Under the pieces are notes generated by a model, which was not told the DNA's origin, did not search any database, and was given only the letters and a program-made list of their open reading frames with translations. Both the position numbers and the translations under genes were made by a program. From CAZIZT01 sp964544085 (GTDB taxonomy: Bacteria; Campylobacterota_A; Desulfurellia; Desulfurellales; Hippeaceae), in the NCBI GenBank assembly GCA_964544085.1, contig CAZIZT010000003.1:124001-188000 (forward strand): 64,000 nucleotides of DNA, given 5' to 3'. Shown here in pieces: positions 42,607 through 52,148 of this stretch (within the stretch, counting starts at the first letter, position 1; every line of letters begins with the position of its first letter).

Positions 42607-43460
42607 GGTGCAATAAGATTTATCGGTTTGCTGTCAAGCTCAATAGTGCTTTTGGTGTATCCAAAATAGTCACCGTCTATTTGCACGTGCGCCGCACTGA
42701 TCCTGATGGTTTTATCGGTAATTACATGTTTTGCCGGAACAAACTTGTATCTGTGTAGCCCCCCAAATAGTAACGCGTTGTGTACCGGGAGTTCAACCGT
42801 TGCATTGGCGAAAGAGCTGAACATGAGCACATCAAAAAGCGGTTTGTCGAAATCCACGCTGGTAGAAAGTGTAAAGTTGCCAGCGTATTTTCTGATTTTG
42901 CTTACTATAACCCATCGTGCCCTGAATCTCTCCGAACCAATTTCAATATCAAGTGTATCATGTTTTGCCCTGAAATAGGCATTTATCCCGGCGGCGACGT
43001 ATGCGAGTTTTCCGCACTTTTTTTTCAGTCGTTGATTTACCATGAACACGGAGGTTCCGTCAAAACCGACACCTGCCATGAGCAGGAAGCGTCTGCCGTT
43101 TATCCTGCCGGTAAAAGCCCTACGTATGTGCCCATCGATTATGACCCTTGCTGCTTTGCATGGGTCCCTGGGTATGCCTAAATTTAAAGCCATTACATTT
43201 GTGGTACCCGCTGGTAATATGGCAAGTGCACTCAGGCGCAGGGGAGCGTTGACTATTTCGTTTACAATGCCATCCCCACCGTATGCAGCAATCACCCTGT
43301 AGTTTTTCGATATTCTGTCTGCTATCAGGGTGCCATCCCCGGCGCGCTGCGTAAAGTAAACATCAACGTTATATCCGTGCGATTCGAGTATTAGTTTGAC
43401 CTGCTTTAGCTTTTCTGAATCAAACCTCAGTGCATTTGGATTGGCTATAATAGCTATCAT
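42603..43460 (-). CDS. Diacylglycerol kinase catalytic-domain protein (lipid kinase, YegS/DgkB-like)
   Basis: A 285-residue cytoplasmic kinase. The signature AAYGGDGIVNEIVNA (near residue 80, the GGDGTxNE motif with Ile for Thr) and LAILPAGTTNVMALNLGIP bind ATP. The late segment FVPAKHVITDKTIRISAAHVQIDGD completes the two-domain fold. Substrates of this family include diacylglycerol, undecaprenol-related lipids and sphingosine-like lipids, and cannot be told apart here. It is linked by 4-base overlaps to an MBL hydrolase (upstream) and a PAP2 phosphatase (downstream). Confidence 0.88.
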   Translation of the reverse strand: MIAIIANPNALRFDSEKLKQVKLILESHGYNVDVYFTQRAGDGTLIADRISKNYRVIAAYGGDGIVNEIVNAPLRLSALAILPAGTTNVMALNLGIPRDPCKAARVIIDGHIRRAFTGRINGRRFLLMAGVGFDGTSVFMVNQRLKKKCGKLAYVAAGINAYFRAKHDTLDIEIGSERFRARWVIVSKIRKYAGNFTLSTSVDFDKPLFDVLMFSSFANATVELPVHNALLFGGLHRYKFVPAKHVITDKTIRISAAHVQIDGDYFGYTKSTIELDSKPINLIAP

Positions 43461-44215
43461 ATATCGATCACCATTCCATCATAGGCTGCGACCACATTGC
43501 AGGAGGTTCTGCTTGCAATGGTCTTTGCCACTTCCCAGGGTTTTTCTCTTAAAAAAGATAGCCCAAAATGTGTGATTACAAACAGCTCGGGCTTATGAAC
43601 CTCAAGAAAGAGATATACATCCTCCGCACACATGTGCTTGAATCCTGCTTTTCTTTTGCCGAAGACCACGTTTGCTATTACAATGGGCGTGTTGTACATA
43701 CGTGGGAGTTCATCAAAGTAGGAGGTATCGGCTATGTATGAAAATCTGTTGTTGAAGATTGCCCCGTAGGTTTCAACTGTGTGTATGTGTCTTTTTTTTG
43801 TTTGGATCACAACACCGTTTACCTTGTATGTGGTATTTTCTTTCGTGTTAATCAGTGTAAAGTTTTTTCTGTTGTACCTCAGAATGACTGGATCCTCTTC
43901 GGTAGCGTCAGCCGGCGCAAGTACCGTGCCTCTCTTTATATGCCCCCCTTGCGTCATAGACTCTATGAGGGCATTCACATCGCTTGTGTGATCCAGATGA
44001 CGATGACTAATGAATATGCAGGATAGATCCGACGGCTTGATTTTGTGTTTTATCGCTTCCACAAGAGCACCGGGCCCAGGATCAATTACGAAGAGTTGAT
44101 GTTCCATTATAAACCAGAGTCCGCCAGATTTCCTTATCTGATTGAAAACAGTAAATCTACCCCCTGCTGTTCCAAGGAAGATAAGCTGGTTGTTCTCTAT
44201 GGTGTTGATCTTCAT
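43457..44215 (-). CDS. MBL-fold metallohydrolase
   Basis: A 252-residue metallo-beta-lactamase-fold hydrolase. The metal motif HRHLDH (FISHRHLDHTSDVN, near residue 82) is intact. Further ligand candidates are Asp in SYIADTSYFD and His in FVITHFGLSFL. The layout resembles RNase Z-like or phosphodiesterase-like single-domain members, for example those with 3'-processing or cyclic phosphodiesterase activity, but the substrate is unknown. It overlaps mtaB by 4 bases. Confidence 0.86.
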   Translation of the reverse strand: MKINTIENNQLIFLGTAGGRFTVFNQIRKSGGLWFIMEHQLFVIDPGPGALVEAIKHKIKPSDLSCIFISHRHLDHTSDVNALIESMTQGGHIKRGTVLAPADATEEDPVILRYNRKNFTLINTKENTTYKVNGVVIQTKKRHIHTVETYGAIFNNRFSYIADTSYFDELPRMYNTPIVIANVVFGKRKAGFKHMCAEDVYLFLEVHKPELFVITHFGLSFLREKPWEVAKTIASRTSCNVVAAYDGMVIDI

Positions 44216-45429
44216 GCGTATGCAAACTCTCCGTCAAAATCCCTTATTTTCGCTTCAATCAAGCCACTCCTGTAGGTATGTGTAAGTACAGGGAAGTATT
44301 GGCTTGAGACACACCTGTAGTAACTTCTATTGTTACGAATCAACGTTCTCTTTTCAACAACAAGCGTGGTGGTTTTACCCACCATCTCCTTTACCGACTC
44401 TCTAAACTTTCTTTCAAAGAGCTCCTTTAGCGAGACGTTCCTTTTTCTTGCTACCGGTCCTCTTACGGGTTGAAACTTGAGACGTATAGCTGCGGTGTGT
44501 GGACGCGGTGAGTAGGTAAACACATGGCCATAGGTAAGAGGGAGCGCCTCGATAAAACTATAGGTTTCAGAGAAATCTTTGTCTGTTTCAGATGGAAAAC
44601 CAACGATTACATCCGTACCTACGAAGATACCTTTTTTATAGCATGTATGAACAATGCGTGCATATTCCTCCTTGGTGTAATTCCTGCCCATTAGCTTTAG
44701 AATTCTGCTGCACCCCGATTGCAGCGGTATATGTAGATGGTGAGCAAATGCCCTGTCAGAGACGATCTCAATCAGCTCATCGTCCACGTACATGGGCTCT
44801 ATGGAGCTTATTCTGATGCGACTTTTTAAATTTTCGGACACAATCTTCTTAAGGAGTTGTTTTAGGTTACCGTAGGAGCCAATATCTGTGCCTGTAAGGA
44901 CAATTTCACCAAAATTCTCAAGCGCTCTTAGCTCGTCCATTATCAGCTCGATGGGTTTGTCCCGGCTTTTCCCCCTCAGTTTTGGTATGATACAAAAGGT
45001 GCAATGGTTGTTGCATCCTTCTTGTATCTTCACAAATGCTCTTGCTCTGCCATGAAACTGCGTTAGCGTGGCATTAAGAGGATAGTTTCTTGTTGATGTG
45101 TCGGTGTCGTTTGTCTCCAGCAACAGGGCTTTTTTTATCTCCTGTTTGTAGCTGTTTCCAACAATTGTAGCTGGCAGGTTCTTCTCAAGGTAGCTATCGC
45201 ATCCGGTATAGATGATCCTTGCTAACGGATTTTTTCTGTGAACCCTACGTGCAGCATTTCGTGACTCTTTTGCTGCTTTTGCCGTCACAGCGCAGGAGTT
45301 TATAATGACAAGGTCACACCCCTCAAAGGAGTCTGAAAAGGTATACTCATCTTTCAACTGTTGCATCATAAGCTGTGTCTCGTATTGGTTGAGCTTACAT
45401 CCATAGGTAATGATGCACGCCTTTTTCAT
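44212..45429 (-). CDS. mtaB: tRNA t6A37 methylthiotransferase
   Basis: A 405-residue radical SAM enzyme that adds a methylthio group to t6A37 of tRNA. The N-terminal MTTase domain has three cluster cysteines (TYGCKLNQYE, INSCAVT, YTGCDSYL). The radical SAM motif is CNNHCTFC (GCNNHCTFCIIP), followed by GEIVLTGTDIGSYG and a C-terminal TRAM-like end. GCKLNQYE and the lack of the MiaB-style GCxMNxxD favour MtaB over MiaB or RimO. It overlaps hisB and the MBL gene by 4 bases each. Confidence 0.93.
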   Translation of the reverse strand: MKKACIITYGCKLNQYETQLMMQQLKDEYTFSDSFEGCDLVIINSCAVTAKAAKESRNAARRVHRKNPLARIIYTGCDSYLEKNLPATIVGNSYKQEIKKALLLETNDTDTSTRNYPLNATLTQFHGRARAFVKIQEGCNNHCTFCIIPKLRGKSRDKPIELIMDELRALENFGEIVLTGTDIGSYGNLKQLLKKIVSENLKSRIRISSIEPMYVDDELIEIVSDRAFAHHLHIPLQSGCSRILKLMGRNYTKEEYARIVHTCYKKGIFVGTDVIVGFPSETDKDFSETYSFIEALPLTYGHVFTYSPRPHTAAIRLKFQPVRGPVARKRNVSLKELFERKFRESVKEMVGKTTTLVVEKRTLIRNNRSYYRCVSSQYFPVLTHTYRSGLIEAKIRDFDGEFAYA

Positions 45430-45995
45430 AGGCTCCCTTTGGTTGTGGGTGTTCGCTTTGCAGGTTTCACAGCTTCCTTGAGAGCGTATGCCACAGATTT
45501 GAAGATGGCTTCAGCGATGTGGTGCCTGTTAGAACCGTAAAGTTGCTTTATGTGGAGAACCATGCGTGCATTGTTTGCAAAGGCTCTGAAGAATTCTTCT
45601 ATTAGCTCTGCATCGAAGCTGCCTATAGAACCGGTGAGGTTGCAGTCGTAGTTGAAGAAACATCGGTTGCAGATATCAATACTGGAGAGTACCAATGCTT
45701 CGTCCATAGGTATAACAGCGTAACCATACCTGTTGAAATTCCTGTTTTCAAGGGATTTTCTTATCAAGTTGCCAAGCACAATACCTACATCTTCGACTGT
45801 ATGGTGAAAATCTACATGTGTATCGCCCTCGGCTTTCACGATGAGATCTATACCGGAGTGTTTAGAAAGCGCCTCCAGCATATGATCGAAAAAACCTATA
45901 CCGGTATCAACTTGGCTTACACCCTCACCGTCGATGTTCATCGTGGCACTGATTACTGTTTCTTTTGTTACCCTTTTTAGATTTATGGAACTCAT
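45426..45995 (-). CDS. hisB: Imidazoleglycerol-phosphate dehydratase
   Basis: A 189-residue enzyme of histidine synthesis. Metal-binding histidine motifs are GIGFFDHMLEALSKHSG, HVDFHHTVEDVGIVLG and NRHHIAEAIFKSVAYAL. This is the monofunctional dehydratase form, without a phosphatase domain. No other his gene is nearby, so hisB is isolated from its pathway and embedded between ispA and mtaB with 4-base overlaps. Confidence 0.96.
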   Translation of the reverse strand: MSSINLKRVTKETVISATMNIDGEGVSQVDTGIGFFDHMLEALSKHSGIDLIVKAEGDTHVDFHHTVEDVGIVLGNLIRKSLENRNFNRYGYAVIPMDEALVLSSIDICNRCFFNYDCNLTGSIGSFDAELIEEFFRAFANNARMVLHIKQLYGSNRHHIAEAIFKSVAYALKEAVKPAKRTPTTKGSL

Positions 45996-46864
45996 CTGTC
46001 TCTCTCCACAATCATTTTAGCAATCTCGATGAGGCCCTCTGAACCCTTCAGCTGGCTAATGCTTTCGATTGCCATATTTTTCAGTCGGTCTGCCATCTCG
46101 AATGAGCGCTTCAGACCGTACACCTTTGGATAAGTAAGCGTGTTATTGATTTCGTCAACCTTTTTCTTGCCCAATTTTTTCTCATCGCCAACCACATCGA
46201 GACAATCATCTATTATCTGAAATGCCACACCGGCAAACAAACCAAATCTTGATAGTTTTCTGAGATTTGCGCTATCTATGCTGCCGCACAGAGCACCGCA
46301 GACCACGCTTGCCTGGATGAGTTTTGCTGTTTTGTGTTTGTGTATAAAGTTTACAAGATAGCGCTCACTGTAACCGATAAGCTTGTTCCTGCTCGAAAGT
46401 ATATCTGCAGCCTGACCGACAACCATACCACCCAAACCAGCTGCATCACTCAGCGTCTTTATGATCCCCACCTTCTGGGAGTTATTCAGCTCGCTTTCCG
46501 TTATAAGGTTGAATGCGTATGTGTTGAGTCCGTCACCGGCAAGAATGGCAAGTGCCTCTCCAAAAACGCGATGATTGGAGGGTTTTCCTCTTCTGAAATC
46601 GTCGTTATCCATTGCCGGTAAATCATCGTGAATCAAGGAGTATGCGTGTATCAGCTCAATTGCGGATGCGACGTAGATGCTTTTGGAGACCGGTGCGCCA
46701 GACATATCTGCTGCAAGCATGCAGGCTATGGCTCTTATCCGTTTGCCCCCGCTTTTAGGTGTGTAAAAGAGTGCTTCGTTGAACAGGGGAGGGAACCTGT
46801 TTTTTCTCGATAACCGTTCTATAAAGTCATCCACCAACACACGGTAGTTACTGAGCTTCTCCAT
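45992..46864 (-). CDS. ispA: Polyprenyl synthetase, geranyl/farnesyl diphosphate synthase type
   Basis: A 290-residue trans-prenyltransferase that condenses IPP with allylic diphosphates. The first aspartate-rich motif is DDLPAMDNDDFRRGKPSNH, the second is FQIIDDCLDVVGD. GGKRIRAIACML is the conserved basic region. The small residues before the first motif suggest a C15 product. I use the ATG at 46864, which follows AGGACAG; the in-frame TTG before it is less likely. It overlaps xseB by 17 bases, a classic xseB-ispA arrangement. Confidence 0.92.
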   Translation of the reverse strand: MEKLSNYRVLVDDFIERLSRKNRFPPLFNEALFYTPKSGGKRIRAIACMLAADMSGAPVSKSIYVASAIELIHAYSLIHDDLPAMDNDDFRRGKPSNHRVFGEALAILAGDGLNTYAFNLITESELNNSQKVGIIKTLSDAAGLGGMVVGQAADILSSRNKLIGYSERYLVNFIHKHKTAKLIQASVVCGALCGSIDSANLRKLSRFGLFAGVAFQIIDDCLDVVGDEKKLGKKKVDEINNTLTYPKVYGLKRSFEMADRLKNMAIESISQLKGSEGLIEIAKMIVERDR

Positions 46865-47078
46865 CAAACTGTCCTGTCTGGATTTTGCCGTTCTTTACGC
46901 CGGTTATTAAACGGATTCTGTTTTGCGCCTCTTCAAGTTTGGCTGAACAGAACTCTACCAGCTTCATTCCTTCTTCATAGAGTCTTAGCGCCTCCTCCAG
47001 CTTTATGTCCTCTTTTTCAAAGGCTGAGGCTATCTCTTCGAGCCTCTTTATGGCATCTTCGAAACTTTTAGGTTCCAT
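46848..47078 (-). CDS. xseB: Exodeoxyribonuclease VII small subunit
   Basis: A 76-residue helical protein with the XseB signature SFEDAIKRLEEIASAFEKEDIKLEEALRLYEEGM, seen in part, and LEEAQNRIRLI. It is the regulatory small subunit of exonuclease VII, which degrades single-stranded DNA. The large subunit gene xseA is not in the window. The gene directly follows the nucleotide-sugar dehydrogenase stop with no gap. Confidence 0.92.
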   Translation of the reverse strand: MEPKSFEDAIKRLEEIASAFEKEDIKLEEALRLYEEGMKLVEFCSAKLEEAQNRIRLITGVKNGKIQTGQFDGEAQ

Positions 47079-48380
47079 CTACAATCTCCAGTAAACAATA
47101 TCGTCTCTCACCTGGTTTTTATCAAAAATCGACTTTATGTCAATAAGGACACCGTTTTTCTCAACACGCTCTATAATCCAGCGTTTATTGTTCATGTATC
47201 TGTCATGCTTGACGGCAACAATAACGCACGGATAGCTTTGGTTTAGCTCTGAGTCTGTTTTTAGCTTGAGATTGTAGAGTTTTTTAACCTCATTTGCATC
47301 GGCATAGGGGTCGTGTATATCCACATCTATGCCAAACGCTTTTAGTTCCTTGATTGTATCAACTACACGGGTGTTGCGAATGTCTCCGATATTCTCTTTG
47401 AAGGTGATACCAAGCACAAGAGCTTTCATACCTAAAACGACCCTGCCGCTTTCAATTATCCTTTTGAGGGTCTGGTATGCCACATACTCGCCCATGGAGT
47501 CGTTTATGCGTCTACCCGCAAGGATGACCTCTGGATGGTGACCCACCTCTTGAGCCTTGTAGGTTAGGTAGTAGGGATCCACACCGATACAGTGACCGCC
47601 TACGAGTCCCGGCTCAAAGGGGAGAAAATTCCACTTGGTTTTGGCAGCATCAAGCACGGCTTTTGTGTCCAGTCCAAGCCTGTTAAATATCATTGAGAGT
47701 TCGTTCATCAGAGCAATGTTGAGATCCCGTTGAGTATTTTCTATAACCTTGGCGGCTTCGGCTGTCTTTATATCCCTTGCAATGAAAATGTTGTTCTGGT
47801 TTATGCTTCCGTATACTTTGGCAAGTAGATCAACCGTTTGGCGGCAACATGCGCTTACAACCTTAGTAATTCTATCAACCGTATGTACCCTGTCGCCAGG
47901 ATTTATGCGTTCCGGAGAGTAACCAACATGAAAATCCTTGCAGAATCGCAAACCACTATGTTTCTCAAGAATCGGTACACAGATCTCTTCTGTTGCCCCT
48001 GGATAAACCGTTGATTCATACACCACAACACTGCCGGGTGAGAGATTCTCTCCCACCATTGCACTTGCCCTTTTGAGGGGTTCAAGATCGGGTAGCTTAT
48101 GATTGTCTATGGGTGTTGGCACGGCTACAATGATTACACTGGCTTTTCTCAAAACTGAAGGCTCGCATGAAAATTCGATAGAATTGTGTATGAACTCATC
48201 TGCATCCACCTCGCCAGTGGAGTCAATACCTTTAGATAATTCCTCTATTCTTTTAGGGCTTATATCAAATCCGATTGTTGCAAATTTCTTTGATAGGTGA
48301 GCAAGCAGGGGCATACCGACGTAGCCAAGACCGACTACAGCTATGTTTCTTTCCTTTTTTAAAAAAGGTTCAAAATCCAT
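47079..48380 (-). CDS. Nucleotide-sugar dehydrogenase (UDP-N-acetyl-hexosamine or UDP-glucose type)
   Basis: A 433-residue NAD-dependent dehydrogenase that oxidises C6 of a UDP-sugar to a uronic acid. The Rossmann start VVGLGYVGMPLLAHL, the PTPID motif in VAVPTPIDNHKLPDL, and the catalytic Cys in GGHCIGVDPYYL are clear. The latter form is commoner in the WbpA/TviB (UDP-GlcNAc or UDP-GalNAc) branch. I take the ATG at 48380, preceded by GGGAGGAACC, rather than 48437. It lies 81 bases after phoR in the same direction, so it may be co-expressed with the Pho genes. It likely supplies surface polysaccharide. Confidence 0.88.
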   Translation of the reverse strand: MDFEPFLKKERNIAVVGLGYVGMPLLAHLSKKFATIGFDISPKRIEELSKGIDSTGEVDADEFIHNSIEFSCEPSVLRKASVIIVAVPTPIDNHKLPDLEPLKRASAMVGENLSPGSVVVYESTVYPGATEEICVPILEKHSGLRFCKDFHVGYSPERINPGDRVHTVDRITKVVSACCRQTVDLLAKVYGSINQNNIFIARDIKTAEAAKVIENTQRDLNIALMNELSMIFNRLGLDTKAVLDAAKTKWNFLPFEPGLVGGHCIGVDPYYLTYKAQEVGHHPEVILAGRRINDSMGEYVAYQTLKRIIESGRVVLGMKALVLGITFKENIGDIRNTRVVDTIKELKAFGIDVDIHDPYADANEVKKLYNLKLKTDSELNQSYPCVIVAVKHDRYMNNKRWIIERVEKNGVLIDIKSIFDKNQVRDDIVYWRL

Positions 48381-48461
48381 AAATGGTTCCTCCCTTCGTT
48401 GAGCCATTTGCACAACTATATACATGTTTTGGCCCATTTTTGAAAGAGAAATATTGTTCCT

Positions 48462-50048
48462 TCAGGCTGGGATCTCCACACAGAAGCGATTACCACCCAT
48501 GGGGCTTTCCATTAGCTTTACACTGCCACCGTATAGGACTGCAATGTGCTTAACAATTGATAGCCCAAGTCCTGTGCCGGATTTGCTTTTGGCTCGTGAC
48601 TTTGAACGTGTGTAAAATCGCTCGAAAATTCTCTTTCTCTCAGCCGGTGGAATAGGGGGACCTTCATCGTCAACGCATATTTCGATTATAGAGGATTTTT
48701 TCTTTCTTATTATTACATCCACCCTTTTGCCGTTGGAGTATTTGATGGCATTGCTTATCAGGTTTGTCAATACACTCATCAGGTGTTCCCTTGCCATTCT
48801 GATGTTTTCTGCTTCGACAATGTATCGTATAGTTTTGGGTGAATCTGCGTATAGCTGCTTCAAATCATCCACAATGCTTGAGAGTTTTACCGTCTCGTAT
48901 CTCAAATCTTCGGGTTTGGCGTTTTCCAGAGTGTGTAGCTCAATTATATTGTTTAACAGCTCGCTAAGCCTCATGGAGCTCTCGTGAATTCTCTTTATGA
49001 ACATCTCCCTGGTCTGACTATCCATATCTTGATGCAAAAGTAGCGTTTCGGCATAGCCGGAAAGGGCTGCAATGGGTGTTTTAAGCTCATGAGAAATGTT
49101 ACCGATTAACTCGCTTTTGAAGTACTGATACTGTAGTTTCTCCTCGGCATCCTCAAAAACAAAAAGAAGATTCTCGCCAACGCTGCGAAAAAAGACCTTG
49201 TACATTCTACCACCTATTTTGAAGTTGCCGCTTGCTCTTTTGTGGATAATATCCGATAGATCCGCAAGAAGACCCGGTTGACTGATTTGCGCCAGGAAGT
49301 TTACATCTTTTAGAGCCTTTATGGAGAACATCTCGTTGAATTTGCTATTGGAGTGAAGATAGTTGAGCTTTCCATCAAGAAGAAGAACACCCTCCTCTAT
49401 CAGTTCCAGAATAGAGTTGAGCTTCTCCCTTTCAAGTTCGATCTGCTGTTTCTTTTTCTCCATAGCTGTATAAATGCTGTAGAGAAGCTCAGAGACGCGT
49501 GCCAGATGCGGGCTTCTGAAACGAGGAAAGTGTATGTTCTGTCCCTTTTCGATGGCACTGATAATATAGTCGAATTTTTGTATTGGCACAGCGAATCTCC
49601 TTGCAATTAGAATAGATGTGCCAAGTAACAGCGCAAATGCAAGAGAAACAGCAACAGTTATCCCACGGTCTATGTCTTTTTTGAGTTGCATAGCATCAGT
49701 TTCTGGAAATGTTACCACGAGTACATTGCCTGATGGCAGCAACTTTTTGAAGCTAAAAACCTTACCGGTGCTGCTTGGAGGGTGGTTGAGTATCTCCTCT
49801 CCATTGGGTTTGATCAGTTTCACACCTATACCTTCCAGGTTGAGCATGCGCATGTAGTCTCTACTCAGCGCTCCAATGCCATTTTTTGCGACAAGCTCAT
49901 CTATAAGCTCAAATTTGCTTTTAGCATCATTTAGCATATAGCGCTCCATCGCACGGCTCACAAGGCTTATGGCTGTCAGGTAACTTATAAAGAAAACGGC
50001 AAAAACAGGTAGAATAACACCTGCAAGGGTTCTCAGAAAAACCTTCAC
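48462..50048 (-). CDS. phoR: Phosphate-regulon sensor histidine kinase PhoR
   Basis: A 528-residue membrane kinase with two spans (about 7-28 and 130-150) flanking a short periplasmic region of about 100 residues, a HAMP-like linker, a PAS-like domain (about 205-300), HisKA (ISHELKTPIAAL, near residue 325) and HATPase (NLISNAIKYSNGK, DDEGPPIPPAE, GTGLGLSIVKHI). It phosphorylates PhoB when phosphate is scarce, gated through PstB/PhoU. The gene overlaps phoB by 4 bases. The PhoR assignment rests on the pst-phoU-phoB context. Confidence 0.92.
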   Translation of the reverse strand: MKVFLRTLAGVILPVFAVFFISYLTAISLVSRAMERYMLNDAKSKFELIDELVAKNGIGALSRDYMRMLNLEGIGVKLIKPNGEEILNHPPSSTGKVFSFKKLLPSGNVLVVTFPETDAMQLKKDIDRGITVAVSLAFALLLGTSILIARRFAVPIQKFDYIISAIEKGQNIHFPRFRSPHLARVSELLYSIYTAMEKKKQQIELEREKLNSILELIEEGVLLLDGKLNYLHSNSKFNEMFSIKALKDVNFLAQISQPGLLADLSDIIHKRASGNFKIGGRMYKVFFRSVGENLLFVFEDAEEKLQYQYFKSELIGNISHELKTPIAALSGYAETLLLHQDMDSQTREMFIKRIHESSMRLSELLNNIIELHTLENAKPEDLRYETVKLSSIVDDLKQLYADSPKTIRYIVEAENIRMAREHLMSVLTNLISNAIKYSNGKRVDVIIRKKKSSIIEICVDDEGPPIPPAERKRIFERFYTRSKSRAKSKSGTGLGLSIVKHIAVLYGGSVKLMESPMGGNRFCVEIPA

Positions 50049-50704
50049 TCCAGTTTGTATCCTACTCGTGGAACAGATTTTATGGCAAGATCCGCTCTCT
50101 TTAGCTTCTTTCTCAAGGAGGAGACATGCGCATCTACTGTGCGTGTTTGTGCGTATGATTCATAGCCCCAGATGCTGTTTAGCAGTTGTGATCTTGTAAA
50201 GACCATGCCGGGGTGTTTAACTAATAGACTAAGCAATTCAAATTCAGTATGGGTGAGAGTCACATCTTCGTTGTTTACGGTAACCCTATGTTGCCTGGGG
50301 TAGATCTCCAGGTTACGATAGCTTATCTTCTCCTGGTTGCCGAGCCTTTTCTTTAGTACGTTTTCAACCTTTGCCAGAAGAATCCTGATAGAGACAGGTT
50401 TTGTCAGGTAGTCATCCGCCCCTTCCTTTAAAACGTTGACGATGGTATTTTCACTATCCTTTGCTGAGACAACGATAACTGGCATCTCTTCTTTTCTTTC
50501 CCTTATGATACGCAGGAACTCTTCTCCTTTTAAGCCTGGTAACATCAGATCGAGGATGATGAGATCGGGTTTTGATTCCTCAAGCATTATGAGGGCTTCA
50601 CTGGCGCTTACTGCTTCGATAACATTGTAGCCCTCTCGTTTTAAATTGAATGTGAGTATCTCAAGCAGGGCAGCATCGTCTTCAACTACCAGTACCGTTG
50701 CCAT
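50045..50704 (-). CDS. phoB: Phosphate-regulon response regulator PhoB
   Basis: A 219-residue OmpR-family regulator. The receiver has VVEDDAALLE, the phosphorylated Asp in DLIILDLMLPG (near residue 53) and DYLTKPVS. The winged helix at about 125-218 includes LTHTEFELLSLL, TRTVDAHVSSLRKKL and VPRVGYKLE. It should bind 11-bp-periodic direct repeats, and such repeats are visible upstream of pstC (53955) and pstS (55639). Its start overlaps phoU by 23 bases. Confidence 0.95.
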   Translation of the reverse strand: MATVLVVEDDAALLEILTFNLKREGYNVIEAVSASEALIMLEESKPDLIILDLMLPGLKGEEFLRIIRERKEEMPVIVVSAKDSENTIVNVLKEGADDYLTKPVSIRILLAKVENVLKKRLGNQEKISYRNLEIYPRQHRVTVNNEDVTLTHTEFELLSLLVKHPGMVFTRSQLLNSIWGYESYAQTRTVDAHVSSLRKKLKRADLAIKSVPRVGYKLE

Positions 50705-51380
50705 TTCCTATCACTTCCTTTACGCTGTCAAAATAGGTATGCTTAATGCTTTTGCCGGTTTCCTTGAAGTAAACAAGCTCACAAACGTTCGTGGCGTGAT
50801 CGGCTATTCTTTCGATGTTTCTGACCACATAAACAAGCGATGTACCCTCCATGACCCTTTGGGGGTTTTTGCCCATATACTCGACAATCTGTCGTATTAT
50901 CTGTTTGTTTAGGGCGTCAATCTCATCGTCACGTTTGATTGTGGTGAGTGCAAGCTTTACATCGTTTTCGAAGAAAGCCTTAAGAGCCTCCTCAAGCATT
51001 GTATACGCAGCTTTCGCCATGGTGTTTAGATTAAGCGAAATTGTCTGAGGTGGTCTTTGGGCAAGATGCTTAACCTGTTTGGCTATATTTACACATGAAT
51101 CGCCAACGCGTTCAAGGTCCACACTGATACGCAGTGCCGATATAACAAACCGTAGGTCAAAAGCCCTGGGGTTGTATATAGCCAGGATCTTGAAGCAGAG
51201 TTCGTCTATCTCATTATCGTATCTATCGACGATACCATCGCTCTTTATCACTTCCCTGGCAAGTTGCAGGTCGTGTGTCAGGATTGCTACTGTTGATGAT
51301 TGTAACATTTCCATGGCCGCTTTCGACATGTGGGCCAGTATTGCTCTTGTCTGATTTAGCTTTTCTTCAAGTATGCGCAT
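50682..51380 (-). CDS. phoU: Phosphate signalling regulator PhoU
   Basis: A 232-residue protein made of two three-helix PhoU repeats (about 10-105 and 120-210). It carries the metal-binding E/D-rich motifs (DNEIDELCFKILA, VSALRISVDLERVGDSCVNIAK; DDEIDALNKQI, VYVVRNIERIADHATNVCE, read in part). It connects PstB and PhoR so that the kinase is silent when phosphate is plentiful. The gene lies 9 bases after pstB. Confidence 0.95.
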   Translation of the reverse strand: MRILEEKLNQTRAILAHMSKAAMEMLQSSTVAILTHDLQLAREVIKSDGIVDRYDNEIDELCFKILAIYNPRAFDLRFVISALRISVDLERVGDSCVNIAKQVKHLAQRPPQTISLNLNTMAKAAYTMLEEALKAFFENDVKLALTTIKRDDEIDALNKQIIRQIVEYMGKNPQRVMEGTSLVYVVRNIERIADHATNVCELVYFKETGKSIKHTYFDSVKEVIGNGNGTGS

Positions 51381-51389
51381 TGGATGCTC

Positions 51390-52148
51390 CTAACCGAATT
51401 TACCCGTGATGTAGTCTTCTGTCTCCTTTTTCTTGGGTCGTGTGAAAAAATCATCCGTTTTTCCCATCTCTATAAGCCTGCCCATGTAGAAAAATGCTGT
51501 GTAATCGGACACCCTTGCAGCCTGTTGCATGTTGTGTGTAACAATGATTATAGTTGTAAATTTTTTCAGTTCAACGATAAGTTCTTCAATTTTCGCGGTT
51601 GCAATTGGATCAAGAGCACTTGTTGGCTCGTCAAACAACAGAACATCCGGCTCTACAGCCAGTGCTCTCGCTATTACAAGTCTTTGCTGTTGCCCCCCTG
51701 ATAATCCAGTTGCGGGTGAATGGAGTCTATCTCTAACTTCGTTCCAGAGTGCGGCTTTTATCAGTGCATCCTCAACCCTTTCTTTGAGTTGAGCTCTGTT
51801 TTTAATGCCCTTCAGTTTCAGCCCGTATGCTACATTGTCAAAGATAGACATTGGAAATGGGGTTGGTGTTTGAAAGACCATACCAATACGTGATCGCAAC
51901 TCTATGCTGTCCTTTAGTTTTAGTATATCTTTGCCGTTGTAGAGAATGCTGCCTTCATATCGGTTTGCCCTGTATAGGTCATGCATTCTATTGAAGCATC
52001 GCAGGAAAGTGGTTTTACCGCACCCTGAGGGTCCGATAAGAGCAGTAACCTTGTTTCTTTCAATGTCCATGTTTATATCGAATAACACTTGCTTTGTACC
52101 GTAGTAGAAATTGAGGGATTTAACACGCAGAATGTACTTATCATGCAC
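51390..52148 (-). CDS. pstB: Phosphate ABC transporter ATP-binding protein PstB
   Basis: A 252-residue ABC ATPase. Walker A GPSGCGKTTFLRCFNRMHDL is highly specific to PstB, followed by VFQTPTPFPMSIFDNVAYGLK, the signature LSGGQQQRLVIARALA and Walker B LLFDEPTSALDPIA. It powers high-affinity phosphate uptake with PstC/PstA and PstS. It overlaps pstA by 8 bases. Confidence 0.97.
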   Translation of the reverse strand: MHDKYILRVKSLNFYYGTKQVLFDINMDIERNKVTALIGPSGCGKTTFLRCFNRMHDLYRANRYEGSILYNGKDILKLKDSIELRSRIGMVFQTPTPFPMSIFDNVAYGLKLKGIKNRAQLKERVEDALIKAALWNEVRDRLHSPATGLSGGQQQRLVIARALAVEPDVLLFDEPTSALDPIATAKIEELIVELKKFTTIIIVTHNMQQAARVSDYTAFFYMGRLIEMGKTDDFFTRPKKKETEDYITGKFG